The position numbers and the translations under genes are program-made. The notes below the pieces were generated by a model that was given only the letters and a program-made list of their open reading frames with translations, had not been told where the DNA came from and did not search any database. Below are positions 45,750-53,987 of a stretch of 64,000 nucleotides of DNA, piece after piece; the first letter of the stretch is position 1, and each line of letters opens with the position of its first letter. Source of the stretch: Paenibacillus castaneae (GTDB lineage: Bacteria; Bacillota; Bacilli; Paenibacillales; Paenibacillaceae); the NCBI RefSeq assembly GCF_002884445.1, contig NZ_KZ614144.1, positions 4,942,094 to 5,006,093 on the forward strand. The letters run 5' to 3'.

Positions 45750-45765
45750 CGTTCTAGCAATCTAT

Positions 45766-47022
45766 CTATTTCTTTTCCTTAAGGACGATTGGACCGATCA
45801 CTAGCGCCATAATAAGCAGCAGTGCTCCAGTAAATAATGAAATGCCGTAGCTTTGCACCCAGTATGGACTATCCGCCATGTACTTGTAAATCCGTCCGCC
45901 AATTAGCGGTCCCATAAACCCAGTTATACCTGTTATCGCCGAGAATACAGCAATATACATGGGTCGTTCCGACTTTGGCGTATCCCCGATAATAAAATTA
46001 AAAGCGAGCAGATTGTAACCGCCAACTCCTATACCAAGCACGATGTGGACGACAATGAGTACCAAAATTACCGGCAGCACTTCCATTCCTGCCCAAAGCA
46101 AGCAGGCTAGCGCAATAATAGGAAGCGCCCATTTCAGCAAGGTTCGTGTTGCAAATCTGCTGTTCAAGCTTCCCCAGTAATAATAGCTGAACATCATAAC
46201 AATCATTTGTACGGTTGTAATAACAGTAACCCATGAGTAATTAAGCTTCACTATATCAAGCATAACATAAGAGAACAATGGAACAGCTACATTCTGAACA
46301 AGGATGAACATAGCGAGAAAAAGCGTTGCTAATAAATAATTCCGATCACGCAGCGGTTTTTGAAGCATTTTCAACTTTGACGATTCATTAGAACGCTCAA
46401 GCGGAAGATTGGGATAGCGGTACAGCTCAATCCCATTCCATACCGTTGCTGCAGCACATATGATATATAAGACTATAAAACCTTGGCCTTCCGGCAATCT
46501 ATTCAGTATTTGGCCGCCAATAAGTAAGCACACGCTTGCAACGGCCCAATGAATCGTATTTCGTATTCCAAAATAACGTCCGCGTACCTTCGCAGGCACC
46601 ATATCGGCAACTAAGGAGGTCCAGAGTACACCTCCTGATTGTGCGCAAATAAATGAAATCGTGAACATGACAATATACGTTTGAACCCAGTAAGCCTGCG
46701 GCACCCAGAAAGGAATTAATCCGGTTGCCGTCCATAGTATACGATGCCCAAGACTGAAAAGTAAGACGAACAAACGCCTATTCTCAAATCGGTGGATATA
46801 AAATGCGATAACTAGCTGAACCAAGTTCGCAAACGCTGGAATCGCCAGCGCAATGCCGATTGCATCGGATTTGGCGCCCATGTATAGGAGGTACGCCGTA
46901 AGCAGCGGCCCTCCTAGTAAATTCCCGATAATTGTTGCCGGTATACCTTCCACGACAGCGGTTTGCAAACCTCGCCGCTGTTCGGACATTCGCCGCCTAG
47001 GCAACAAGATGCCCTTCAACAT
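45766..47022 (-). CDS. MFS transporter
   Basis: A 418-residue major facilitator with about 12 hydrophobic segments. An N-terminal basic tail (LLPRRRMSEQRRG) precedes the first membrane segment. The loop after segment 4 reads ADMVPAKVRGRYFGIRN, typical of MFS_1 proteins of unknown cargo found in Bacilli. GGAGAGGG lies just before the ATG. It starts 20 bases after pepA, so the two are probably co-transcribed. The substrate is not evident; import of peptides or sugars and efflux are both possible. Confidence 0.88.
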   Translation of the reverse strand: MLKGILLPRRRMSEQRRGLQTAVVEGIPATIIGNLLGGPLLTAYLLYMGAKSDAIGIALAIPAFANLVQLVIAFYIHRFENRRLFVLLFSLGHRILWTATGLIPFWVPQAYWVQTYIVMFTISFICAQSGGVLWTSLVADMVPAKVRGRYFGIRNTIHWAVASVCLLIGGQILNRLPEGQGFIVLYIICAAATVWNGIELYRYPNLPLERSNESSKLKMLQKPLRDRNYLLATLFLAMFILVQNVAVPLFSYVMLDIVKLNYSWVTVITTVQMIVMMFSYYYWGSLNSRFATRTLLKWALPIIALACLLWAGMEVLPVILVLIVVHIVLGIGVGGYNLLAFNFIIGDTPKSERPMYIAVFSAITGITGFMGPLIGGRIYKYMADSPYWVQSYGISLFTGALLLIMALVIGPIVLKEKK

Positions 47023-47042
47023 ATAGACCCTCTCCGCCCCAA

Positions 47043-48566
47043 CTACTCTTGGTGTACAATCAATTCAACTAATGTCCTTACCATTACCCCAGTTGCGCCT
47101 TTCGGTTCCCAGCCTCTGCTCGATTCAAGCCAGGAGGTTCCAGCAATATCAAGATGAACCCACGGCAAGCCCTCTGCAAAATGACCGATGAACAAACCTC
47201 CGGTTATAGTGCCACCATATCTGCCGCCGCTATTTTTTAAATCTGCCGCATCGCTTTTGATTTTCTTCTTAAATTCCGAGTACGCCGGCAGCTGCCAAAT
47301 GCGCTCGCCAGCACGTTCCGATGCATCGTGCACCTGCTTGAAAAGCGCATCATTATTCGTCACTGCACCGGTGGCCTCGCTTCCAAGCGCAACCAAAACA
47401 GCTCCAGTCAGTGTCGCAACATCAACCAGCTTAGTTGCTCCGCGAGTTATCGCTGTCGTCAAGCCATCAGCAAGAACAAGTCTGCCCTCTGCATCGGTAT
47501 TCACGACTTCAACAGTGTGTCCGCTCATCATGGTCAGCACATCACCTGGCTTAAACGCACGATCTGACGGCATGTTTTCGGCAGTTGGAATAACCGCAAT
47601 AACGTTTACGGCAGGCTTTAATTCGGCGATGACCCGAATCGCCCCAAGCACTGCTGCCGCTCCGCCCATGTCTGATATCATTTCCTGCATGCCTTCAGCT
47701 CTTTTGAGCGAAATTCCGCCCGTATCGAACGTAATCCCTTTCCCGATTAAGCCCCATGTTTCGTTAGAATTAGGATCGCCTTTATAATGAATGACAATCA
47801 TACGCGGAGGGTTGACGCTTCCCTGGCCTACGGCTAACAAGCCGCCCATTCGCTGATCCGCTGCACTCCATTCGTCAATAACTTCAATCTCAAGATCATG
47901 CTCGCGCGCCAGTTCCTCTGCATGATAGGCAAGACGTTCAGGCGTGAGATCATTACCCGGTAAGTTGGTTAAATCCCTTGCCAATTTCACACCTTCGGCA
48001 TATAGCAATCCTTTGGCGATACCGTGTTCCCACGCGGAAGCGTCAGATGCTGCGGCCGCATCTCCTTGAGGAACTAAAGCAACATCCTTTAATTCAAACC
48101 GTTCACTCTGCTCGCGTTTAAGCGGCTGACGAACATGAAGGGCAAGCAGCAAGCCCTCAGTAAGTGCTTGCGCCGCATGTTCAATGCCTAAACCAGCAGC
48201 TGCATCCTTAATCAACAATTCCGGCAAAAGCAAATGTACGGATTGTGCTTGAAGTTGTTTCAATGATTTGGCAGCAGCTGCTGCTGCTAAGCGTAAGCCA
48301 GTAGCAGTCACGCCTTGCTCATAGCCCACAAATATAATATGAGCTGCCGGATAAAGCCCTAAAGTAGCAATAACTTTCACTTGCTCAGCGTCTGCTTTAA
48401 ATAATCCTTTGGCAAATAAGGATCTCAAGGCCTCATCTATTTGCGGCTGTACAATCGGCTGGTCAGCCTCGCCTTGCTCAAGCTCTTCCCTGCTTACGAA
48501 TCGAATAATCGCATCCAACGATTGATTAGCTTCACTTCGTACTCCGTATGTAAATCGAACAGTCAT
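47043..48566 (-). CDS. pepA: Leucyl aminopeptidase (M17)
   Basis: A 507-residue cytosolic metallo-exopeptidase that removes N-terminal residues from peptides. The M17 signature NTDAEGRLVLADGL lies near residue 350, with the other metal and bicarbonate-site residues in GKGITFDTGGISLK (near 275) and ISDMGGAAAVLGA. The N-terminal half is the variable macro-like domain. Length fits the family (about 500). The ribosome site GAGGG lies before the ATG. Confidence 0.96.
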   Translation of the reverse strand: MTVRFTYGVRSEANQSLDAIIRFVSREELEQGEADQPIVQPQIDEALRSLFAKGLFKADAEQVKVIATLGLYPAAHIIFVGYEQGVTATGLRLAAAAAAKSLKQLQAQSVHLLLPELLIKDAAAGLGIEHAAQALTEGLLLALHVRQPLKREQSERFELKDVALVPQGDAAAASDASAWEHGIAKGLLYAEGVKLARDLTNLPGNDLTPERLAYHAEELAREHDLEIEVIDEWSAADQRMGGLLAVGQGSVNPPRMIVIHYKGDPNSNETWGLIGKGITFDTGGISLKRAEGMQEMISDMGGAAAVLGAIRVIAELKPAVNVIAVIPTAENMPSDRAFKPGDVLTMMSGHTVEVVNTDAEGRLVLADGLTTAITRGATKLVDVATLTGAVLVALGSEATGAVTNNDALFKQVHDASERAGERIWQLPAYSEFKKKIKSDAADLKNSGGRYGGTITGGLFIGHFAEGLPWVHLDIAGTSWLESSRGWEPKGATGVMVRTLVELIVHQE

Positions 48567-48731
48567 TTGTAAGCCCTCGCTTTCATCATGAAGTAACTCT
48601 TATATATCTACTCATCGCGGTGAATCAATATCATCAAGTTTTCACACTCATTATACCTAACGCACCTGTTCTTTTCCATGTTTATCATATAAATATTCAT
48701 CATGCTCTTCTGTTTAAATATTCGATTGTAT

Positions 48732-48774
48732 AAAAAAAAGAGACCTCTCAAGCCGTTCGGCTAAAGAGTCTCTG
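48732..48774 (-). terminator. Terminator after the orphan histidine kinase gene
   Basis: AGAGAC...GTCTCT outer stem with inner AGCC-gaac-GGCT, followed by eight T on the minus strand. Confidence 0.85.
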
Positions 48775-48790
48775 CTGCTGTTTTTTATTA

Positions 48791-50161
48791 TTAAGCTAGT
48801 GGCAAACAAATAATGAATTCTGTTCCGATATCCGCTTGGCTCTCTACACGGATCGTCCCATTATGATTGCGAATAATTCGATAGCTTACCGATAGTCCAA
48901 GTCCCGTTCCTGCCTGCTTGGTCGTAAAAAAAGGATCAAACAATCGACTCATCGTAGCTTTGTCCATCCCTTTGCCATTGTCTCTAATTGTGATTTGAGC
49001 AAATGGTCCTTCGCTCCGAGTAATAATATCGATAAGACCTCTGCGTTCGCCTTGTACCTCTTCGATCGCGTCCAACGCATTTTTGACCATGTTTAATATA
49101 ACCTGCTTCACTTGCTTGACGTCAATAGAAACGACATAATCCGAGCAATAGCTTTCTGCTCTAATTTCACAATTACGCATCAAAGCTTCGCTTTCGGTCA
49201 GCAGTACAACTTCCTTCAACAAATGATCGATGGATACTAATTGCTTCATCGGTGCCGACGGCTTGGACGAATTGAGAAATTCATAAATGATGTCGTTTGC
49301 CCTGTCGATTTCCGTTAAAATAATTCGTGCGTACTCTTCCTTGCCTACCTCTAGCAAATAGGGACGGAGAAGCTGTATAAATCCGCGAATGCTCGTCAAA
49401 GGATTGCGAATTTCATGAGCAATTGCGGCAGCGATTTTGCCGAGCATGGCAAGCTTGTCATTCTGCAAGGCAGTCTGCTCAATTTGTTTGTACTCCGAAA
49501 CGTCCTTCACGCTAATTAAGAAATCACCGTCTAATTGATCACCGTATGTAACCGTCACAAGCAGATGCTTGCCGTCCTTATGCTGAAATTCATAGTATCG
49601 GCTGTGCATGAGAAACATTTCTTTATAAAGCCTAAGAACAGTTCTCTTAGTGCTGCTAGTAAGCTGAGGATGTCTTATTACTTCTTTTATATTGCATCCA
49701 ATTAGCGTTTTCCGGGGAATATCGAGAAGCTTAGCCATTTGGACGTTAATAAAAGATAAAATACCATCGCTGTCAAACAAAGCTATTCCGCTATCCATAT
49801 GCTGCAATACATTTTCATATTTATTTTTGACCATTTCAAAAGAACGATTGGAGCGAAAAAGCATCTCACGCATCTCGGTAAATTTCTGCTCTGCCGATTG
49901 CTCGGGCTGAAGCCTGAACCGGCAGGCGACCATGATTTCCATCAAGAAAACAAATGAACGATTGTACAGTCTAACTGCTTCCTCCGAATCCACATTCGCG
50001 GCTAAAGTCTGTATGCATTCCTCATGTACGGCAATTATTTCTTCGGGGTTAATGCCATATAACTCTTTGCCAAGCTCATTTGCATGAAATAACGATACTT
50101 CCTTACCACTGCGGATATACTCGGCAAGCGCCGGGAAATAACGCTTTCGAATGGCCTTCAT
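48791..50161 (-). CDS. Orphan PAS-domain sensor histidine kinase (sporulation-kinase-like)
   Basis: A 456-residue kinase without membrane segments. The N-terminal helical region (about 1-95; YFPALAEYIRSGKEVSLFHA, LGKELYGINPEEIIAVHEEC) resembles the RsbU N-terminal domain. A PAS domain (about 115-225; VLQHMDSGIALFDSDGILSFIN) follows, then HisKA with AIAHEIRNPLTSIRGFIQLL (His about 249) and an ATPase domain with MVKNALDAIEE, DNGKGMD and GTGLGLSVSYRI. The ATG at 50161 is chosen because GGGAGGG lies 6 bases before it. No response regulator gene is adjacent. The close match to Bacillus Kin-type ATP-binding domains and a TGTCGAA 0A-box upstream suggest a phosphorelay kinase (inference). Confidence 0.88.
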   Translation of the reverse strand: MKAIRKRYFPALAEYIRSGKEVSLFHANELGKELYGINPEEIIAVHEECIQTLAANVDSEEAVRLYNRSFVFLMEIMVACRFRLQPEQSAEQKFTEMREMLFRSNRSFEMVKNKYENVLQHMDSGIALFDSDGILSFINVQMAKLLDIPRKTLIGCNIKEVIRHPQLTSSTKRTVLRLYKEMFLMHSRYYEFQHKDGKHLLVTVTYGDQLDGDFLISVKDVSEYKQIEQTALQNDKLAMLGKIAAAIAHEIRNPLTSIRGFIQLLRPYLLEVGKEEYARIILTEIDRANDIIYEFLNSSKPSAPMKQLVSIDHLLKEVVLLTESEALMRNCEIRAESYCSDYVVSIDVKQVKQVILNMVKNALDAIEEVQGERRGLIDIITRSEGPFAQITIRDNGKGMDKATMSRLFDPFFTTKQAGTGLGLSVSYRIIRNHNGTIRVESQADIGTEFIICLPLA

Positions 50162-50251
50162 CCTGTACCCTCCCCCCGGCAACGTGTATGGACACGGTAA
50201 CATTACTACTAATCATAGGGGGAGTTTACAATCTCTGTCAACGGGAAATAC

Positions 50252-50258
50252 TGTCGAA
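50252..50258. promoter_or_regulatory. Possible Spo0A box
   Basis: TGTCGAA, identical to the 0A-box core, about 91-97 bases before the start of the orphan histidine kinase gene. A 7-base match can occur by chance. Confidence 0.35.
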
Positions 50259-50370
50259 TTTTGCCTCTCCCTAGGTAGAAAGAGTGACTGTTCTCAGGAG
50301 GAGCTTTAGCCTCTGTTCAATAAATGATTAAATATGGATGACCAATATGGCCTCCATACAATTTCTTCCA

Positions 50371-51660
50371 CTATTCCTTGTTTTTTCGTTTTTCCTTATC
50401 TTTTCCGTTCTCATACTTTGGGTCGCTGCTTTTGTCTTCCTTTTTCTTATCGGACCATCTACCCTTTCCGTGACTGCCGCTGGAATGATCGTTTTTCCAG
50501 TCCTTAAAACGATCATACTTGCCTCCATAATAAGGATTTATGTGATAATACTTATTATCTTTGTCTTCGTCATCGTCACTGTCGTCATCGTCCCATTTTT
50601 GATTATTGCCCTTATCGTTCTTTATATTATCCTTAGATTTATTAGGAACAGTAGGCTTATTATTTGTTTTGGGAGTTGTCGTCGGCTTAGGTTTATTTCC
50701 ATTTGGCTTCTCCGCTTTGGCCGGGCTGCTGCTTGCGGGCTTCCCCGGCTTTACAGGCTTATTCGTTGTTGGGGTCGCATTCGGCTTGACAGGATTCGAC
50801 TTTCCAGCGTTTTGCTGCTGCTTTGCCTTCTCAGTCTGCTCCTTAATAACTAATTGCTTCAGCTTTTCCTTGCTAGTATCCGATGCATTTCCAACAATTG
50901 TCTTAACGCCGCCTATTGGGTCTGTTACCTTATTAATGGATTGTTCCTTCAACTTCTCCAGCTCAAGCTGATAGCCTTCATCCTTGGCCATTAAATACAG
51001 TGCCATCTTGCCAGCGGATATTCCGTTTGCCGCCGCTTCCTCTCTCAGCTCATTGGGAACGGCTAAGGTCGTTACATGGGCGGTAGCTGAATCTGCTGAG
51101 AAGCTGGCTAACAAGCTTCGAAGCGTTTGATCCACTTTCCCTGCCAGAATAGATTCGAAATCCTGTTGCAACCCGGCATTGTCCCCCAGCATTACACTCG
51201 TTACAAAAATATCTTTATTCGGCGTATCCAAATAGTGGGATCCGTTAGCCCTCTCCAAAATAGAAGCGATTACCTTCTCAACCTTAATACCCCGGAAATT
51301 TAAATTTTCTAAAATTAACTTGCCGTCATCATTTAAAGGGTGCAGCTCGCGCACCTTTTCATTATGATCAACACCGATTTCAATGCTAGGGTTAATGTCC
51401 ATGCTCAGATAGGCAATAACCGGCGAATCCGCCTGTTGAACAAAAAGAAGGAGCGGTAGGAACAGCAGCAGTACGACAGCAGCAGCACCTGTGTACCAAT
51501 AGGCTGGCTTAAAGGTACGAACAGACTTGAACTCTTCTTCAAAAACGATTTCTTCTCCAATTTGAGGCACGTTTAGAATAGGAGCTCGCAAAAATTGGCC
51601 GTCTGCTGTCATAACAACAGCGTGTTGTTTATGAATACTCATGACGACTCCACGTTTCAT
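50371..51660 (-). CDS. rsgI: RsgI-type anti-sigma-I factor
   Basis: A 429-residue single-pass membrane protein. The N-terminal cytoplasmic RsgI domain (1-50; GVVMSIHKQHAVVMTADGQF) binds SigI. A membrane segment (about 56-75, YTGAAAVVLLLFLPLLLFVQ) is followed by the conserved juxtamembrane domain (AYLSMDINPSIEIGVDHNEK, about 83-240) and a long disordered tail rich in Lys, Asn, Pro, Ser and Asp (about 275-429). Unlike cellulosome-regulating RsgI proteins of Clostridium thermocellum, no carbohydrate-binding module is visible in the tail, which has an acidic patch (DDDDSDDDEDKDN). Its start overlaps the sigI stop by ATGA. Confidence 0.93.
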   Translation of the reverse strand: MKRGVVMSIHKQHAVVMTADGQFLRAPILNVPQIGEEIVFEEEFKSVRTFKPAYWYTGAAAVVLLLFLPLLLFVQQADSPVIAYLSMDINPSIEIGVDHNEKVRELHPLNDDGKLILENLNFRGIKVEKVIASILERANGSHYLDTPNKDIFVTSVMLGDNAGLQQDFESILAGKVDQTLRSLLASFSADSATAHVTTLAVPNELREEAAANGISAGKMALYLMAKDEGYQLELEKLKEQSINKVTDPIGGVKTIVGNASDTSKEKLKQLVIKEQTEKAKQQQNAGKSNPVKPNATPTTNKPVKPGKPASSSPAKAEKPNGNKPKPTTTPKTNNKPTVPNKSKDNIKNDKGNNQKWDDDDSDDDEDKDNKYYHINPYYGGKYDRFKDWKNDHSSGSHGKGRWSDKKKEDKSSDPKYENGKDKEKRKNKE

Positions 51661-52472
51661 TTGCTAGCCTCCTCGTTCATCTCAATTTGGTCATCTGCTA
51701 TATTTAAGTAATCATGCATGAATGGATAAATACCAGAAATAATAAGAGATATTGCGATAATATATTTCCGATTGCGCTCAATCGTTTTGCGCGAAACCCC
51801 GCAATTCAACGTTAGCTCCTTTACCGGCAGCTTTTTGGATTGCTTTAATGAATCAAACAGCTCAGATTCTTTAACGAGTTTTTTTGCAATTCCAATAAGC
51901 AGTACTCTGGAATCCCGATGCTTGGGCGAATTCTCGACCAGCTCAGCGAAAGTGATGTCATAGCGATTAAGCTCCTGATTCAGTTCACCGATTTCTAGTC
52001 TTCGCTCATCTTCGGTCCGCTTCGCTTCATATGCATGTATCGCTTGCTTGGACTCAACTGCATTATAATGAGGCTGCTCTTCATCCTCGGATTCGAACAT
52101 GCTATAGGGAACAACATGAGAATGCCTTTGTTCTTTTCGGACATGATCAATAAGCCGACGGCGAATGACGGTTTCAGCAAATCCGATGAATGATTTTCCC
52201 GCGCTGCTGGAGAACTGATTAATAGCCTCATTAAAGGCCAACAGTGCTACGCTGAATTCATCATCTCTATTCGGATCTATGTACCGTTTGCAAAATCGAC
52301 TTGTCACTTTTAAAATATAAGGTTTATAGTCTACTATGAACTGCTCGCGCAACTGCTCGTCACCTTGACGAATTTGAGCAACACATTGTTCGGGAGCAAG
52401 CTTCTGCTCACTCTCATCGGCATCTTTGGAAGCATTCTTCCTCAGAAAGCGTTTGAACAATACAAGTAACAA
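51657..52472 (-). CDS. sigI: RNA polymerase sigma factor SigI
   Basis: About 271 residues of a SigI-family sigma factor. Region 2 lies near residues 45-110 (FIVDYKPYILKVTSRFCKRY, DDEFSVALLAFNEAINQFSS, FIGFAETVIRRRLIDHVRKE). The C-terminal DNA-binding part has LPVKELTLNCGVSRKTIERN. The start is uncertain: TTG 52472 has GAGGTG six bases before it and fits a transcript starting near 52491. GTG 52481 extends the protein by three residues but would leave almost no leader. SigI is held by RsgI, whose gene overlaps by four bases, and is released by heat or envelope signals. Confidence 0.93.
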   Translation of the reverse strand: MLLVLFKRFLRKNASKDADESEQKLAPEQCVAQIRQGDEQLREQFIVDYKPYILKVTSRFCKRYIDPNRDDEFSVALLAFNEAINQFSSSAGKSFIGFAETVIRRRLIDHVRKEQRHSHVVPYSMFESEDEEQPHYNAVESKQAIHAYEAKRTEDERRLEIGELNQELNRYDITFAELVENSPKHRDSRVLLIGIAKKLVKESELFDSLKQSKKLPVKELTLNCGVSRKTIERNRKYIIAISLIISGIYPFMHDYLNIADDQIEMNEEASK

Positions 52473-52497
52473 CCGCTCCACCTCACTACTAGTATGA

Positions 52498-52528
52498 TTC
52501 GTTTCTGTATGTACGGTTTCAGGGGGTA
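52498..52528 (-). promoter_or_regulatory. Putative SigI-dependent autoregulatory promoter
   Basis: On the minus strand ACCCCC (52528-52523) and CGAA (52501-52498) are separated by 20 bases. These are the -35 and -10 elements reported for B. subtilis SigI promoters, placed immediately before sigI. The exact spacing should be compared with known sites. Confidence 0.6.
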
Positions 52529-52602
52529 CATTACTTCAACTTTTATTTAAGTTTATAAAAATAAGCCTCCGAAGAGGAGGCTCATCATTCGTTATAATAG
52601 AA

Positions 52603-53019
52603 TTAAACGGACGTTCGGCGCAACTGCAGTTTATTTCTTCTGCTATTAAGCATGCCTAGACGCTTCTTAAGCACCACTTGCCATTCTGTATCCCCAATTC
52701 GCTTCGCGAAGCTGAGCAAATCGAGTCCCATATCGATCTGACTATGAACAACATCCATTGGATTTTCATTCTCATGATTAACGCAATTTTCGAGCAGAGC
52801 CTTGTCCTCATGTTCTACATATTCTCCAAAATCGACTTCGGCAGCGCCATCGCCATGCGCATATTCGGCTAATATTTCATACTCATTCTCCACGAGATAA
52901 TGAATATGAACATCATGACATACCGGACAAAAAAGTATCGGCACGTTATGTATATGTGTTCGGAAATGCTTTAAAGTACCTTTCGTACCAATCATACTCG
53001 CTCCACAGCAGTGACTCAT
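52603..53019 (-). CDS. Small conserved-looking protein with a Cys-Cys / CPVC zinc-ribbon-like N-terminus
   Basis: A 138-residue protein that I do not recognise by name. The N-terminus has C4-C5 and later FCPVCHDVHIHY (C31, C34), plausibly a four-cysteine zinc knuckle similar to YgiT-type fingers. The middle (about 45-85) is acidic and His-rich, and the C-terminus is basic (RRNKLQLRRTSV). GGAGGGG lies 8 bases before the ATG. It lies between sigI and the peroxiredoxin gene on the same strand, behind a tandem repeat (53036-53120) that may regulate it. Confidence 0.75.
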   Translation of the reverse strand: MSHCCGASMIGTKGTLKHFRTHIHNVPILFCPVCHDVHIHYLVENEYEILAEYAHGDGAAEVDFGEYVEHEDKALLENCVNHENENPMDVVHSQIDMGLDLLSFAKRIGDTEWQVVLKKRLGMLNSRRNKLQLRRTSV

Positions 53020-53035
53020 TGACGACCCCTCCTAA

Positions 53036-53120
53036 AAGGTTTACGAAGTAAACCTCCTTCGTAAGCATCAACTAAGGTTTACGAAGTAAACCTCCTTCTT
53101 AAGCATCAACTAAGGTAAAC
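53036..53120. repeat. 38-base tandem repeat, two full units and a partial third
   Basis: Unit 1 (53036-53073) and unit 2 (53074-53111) differ at one base; a third begins AAGGTAAAC. Each unit contains the palindrome GGTTTAC-gaa-GTAAACC. It lies just upstream of the ribosome site of the Cys-rich small protein gene, so its transcript or promoter would include it. Confidence 0.85.
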
Positions 53121-53239
53121 GACAGCCAACCTATTCTGAAGGCATTATGGCAAAGAGCTGCAGCTAAGTATACTTTATTCGCTCTAAGAGCTTGAAATTC
53201 CTGCTTTTTCCCGCAAAAACTACTTGCCCAATTATTAAC

Positions 53240-53274
53240 AAAAGAAAACCCGCGCCAATAATTGGCGCGGGTTT
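53240..53274 (-). terminator. Terminator after the peroxiredoxin gene
   Basis: AAACCCGCGCCAAT and ATTGGCGCGGGTTT around a single A form a perfect 14-base palindrome (53246-53274); TTTTCTTTT follows on the minus strand. Confidence 0.9.
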
Positions 53275-53295
53275 CGTCATTCAGAGAAGTTTATA

Positions 53296-53844
53296 TTATT
53301 TCGTTACCAATGTTTGTTGGCCTGGTTTCCAGTTGATTGGGCAAAGACCACCGGATTGCAAAGCTTGCAATACGCGAAGCGTCTCATCAACACTGCGACC
53401 AACATTGTTATGGTTAACAACTTGATATTGAATTTCGCCTTCAGGGTTGATAATGAATAGGCCGCGAAGTGCAATGCCTTCTTCTTCGATCAATACGCCG
53501 TAGTCGCGAGCAACGTTCTTCGTAATGTCAGAAGCCAGTGGGAACTCAAGCTGACCAAGACCGTTCTCATTTACTGGTGTGTTGATCCAAGCTTTGTGGC
53601 TATGCTTGCTGTCGATACTAACACCAAGAATATCCGTATTAAGCTTTTTGAATTCAGCAGCTGCAACACTCAAAGCTGTAATTTCAGTTGGGCATACAAA
53701 TGTGAAATCAAGTGGATAGAAGAACAATACCAGCCATTTGCCTTTGTAATCTGCTAGTGATGCTGTTCCGAAATCTTGACCATTACCTGTAGCTGTTTCC
53801 ATTGTAAAATCTGGAGCCTGGCGGCCTACCAAACGTTCTGCCAT
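53296..53844 (-). CDS. Typical 2-Cys peroxiredoxin
   Basis: A 182-residue thiol peroxidase of the Prx1/AhpC group that reduces H2O2 and alkyl hydroperoxides in the cytoplasm. The peroxidatic Cys is C51 in DFTFVCPTE and the resolving Cys is C168 in GGLCPINW. AAGGAGG lies 9 bases before ATG 53844; a longer frame to 53871 has no site. It stands alone with its own terminator. No ahpF neighbour is present, so a thioredoxin is the probable reductant. Confidence 0.94.
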   Translation of the reverse strand: MAERLVGRQAPDFTMETATGNGQDFGTASLADYKGKWLVLFFYPLDFTFVCPTEITALSVAAAEFKKLNTDILGVSIDSKHSHKAWINTPVNENGLGQLEFPLASDITKNVARDYGVLIEEEGIALRGLFIINPEGEIQYQVVNHNNVGRSVDETLRVLQALQSGGLCPINWKPGQQTLVTK

Positions 53845-53987
53845 AATAGAAAACCTCCTTGACGTATTCATATATTATTTGTTCCTGTCACTTCATCTCT
53901 GTGACTTACCTAGTAAATAATATCACTAGTCTAGAATGAAGTCAATATTATAACAATTACTTTTTTATAATAATTATAATCTGAAAG

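Noticed and set aside
47188..47787. 199-codon plus-strand ORF opposite pepA
   Set aside because: Antisense shadow; pepA is a certain gene on the other strand.
53036..53120. CRISPR array candidate
   Set aside because: Only two 38-base units placed head to tail without spacers, and no cas genes in the window.
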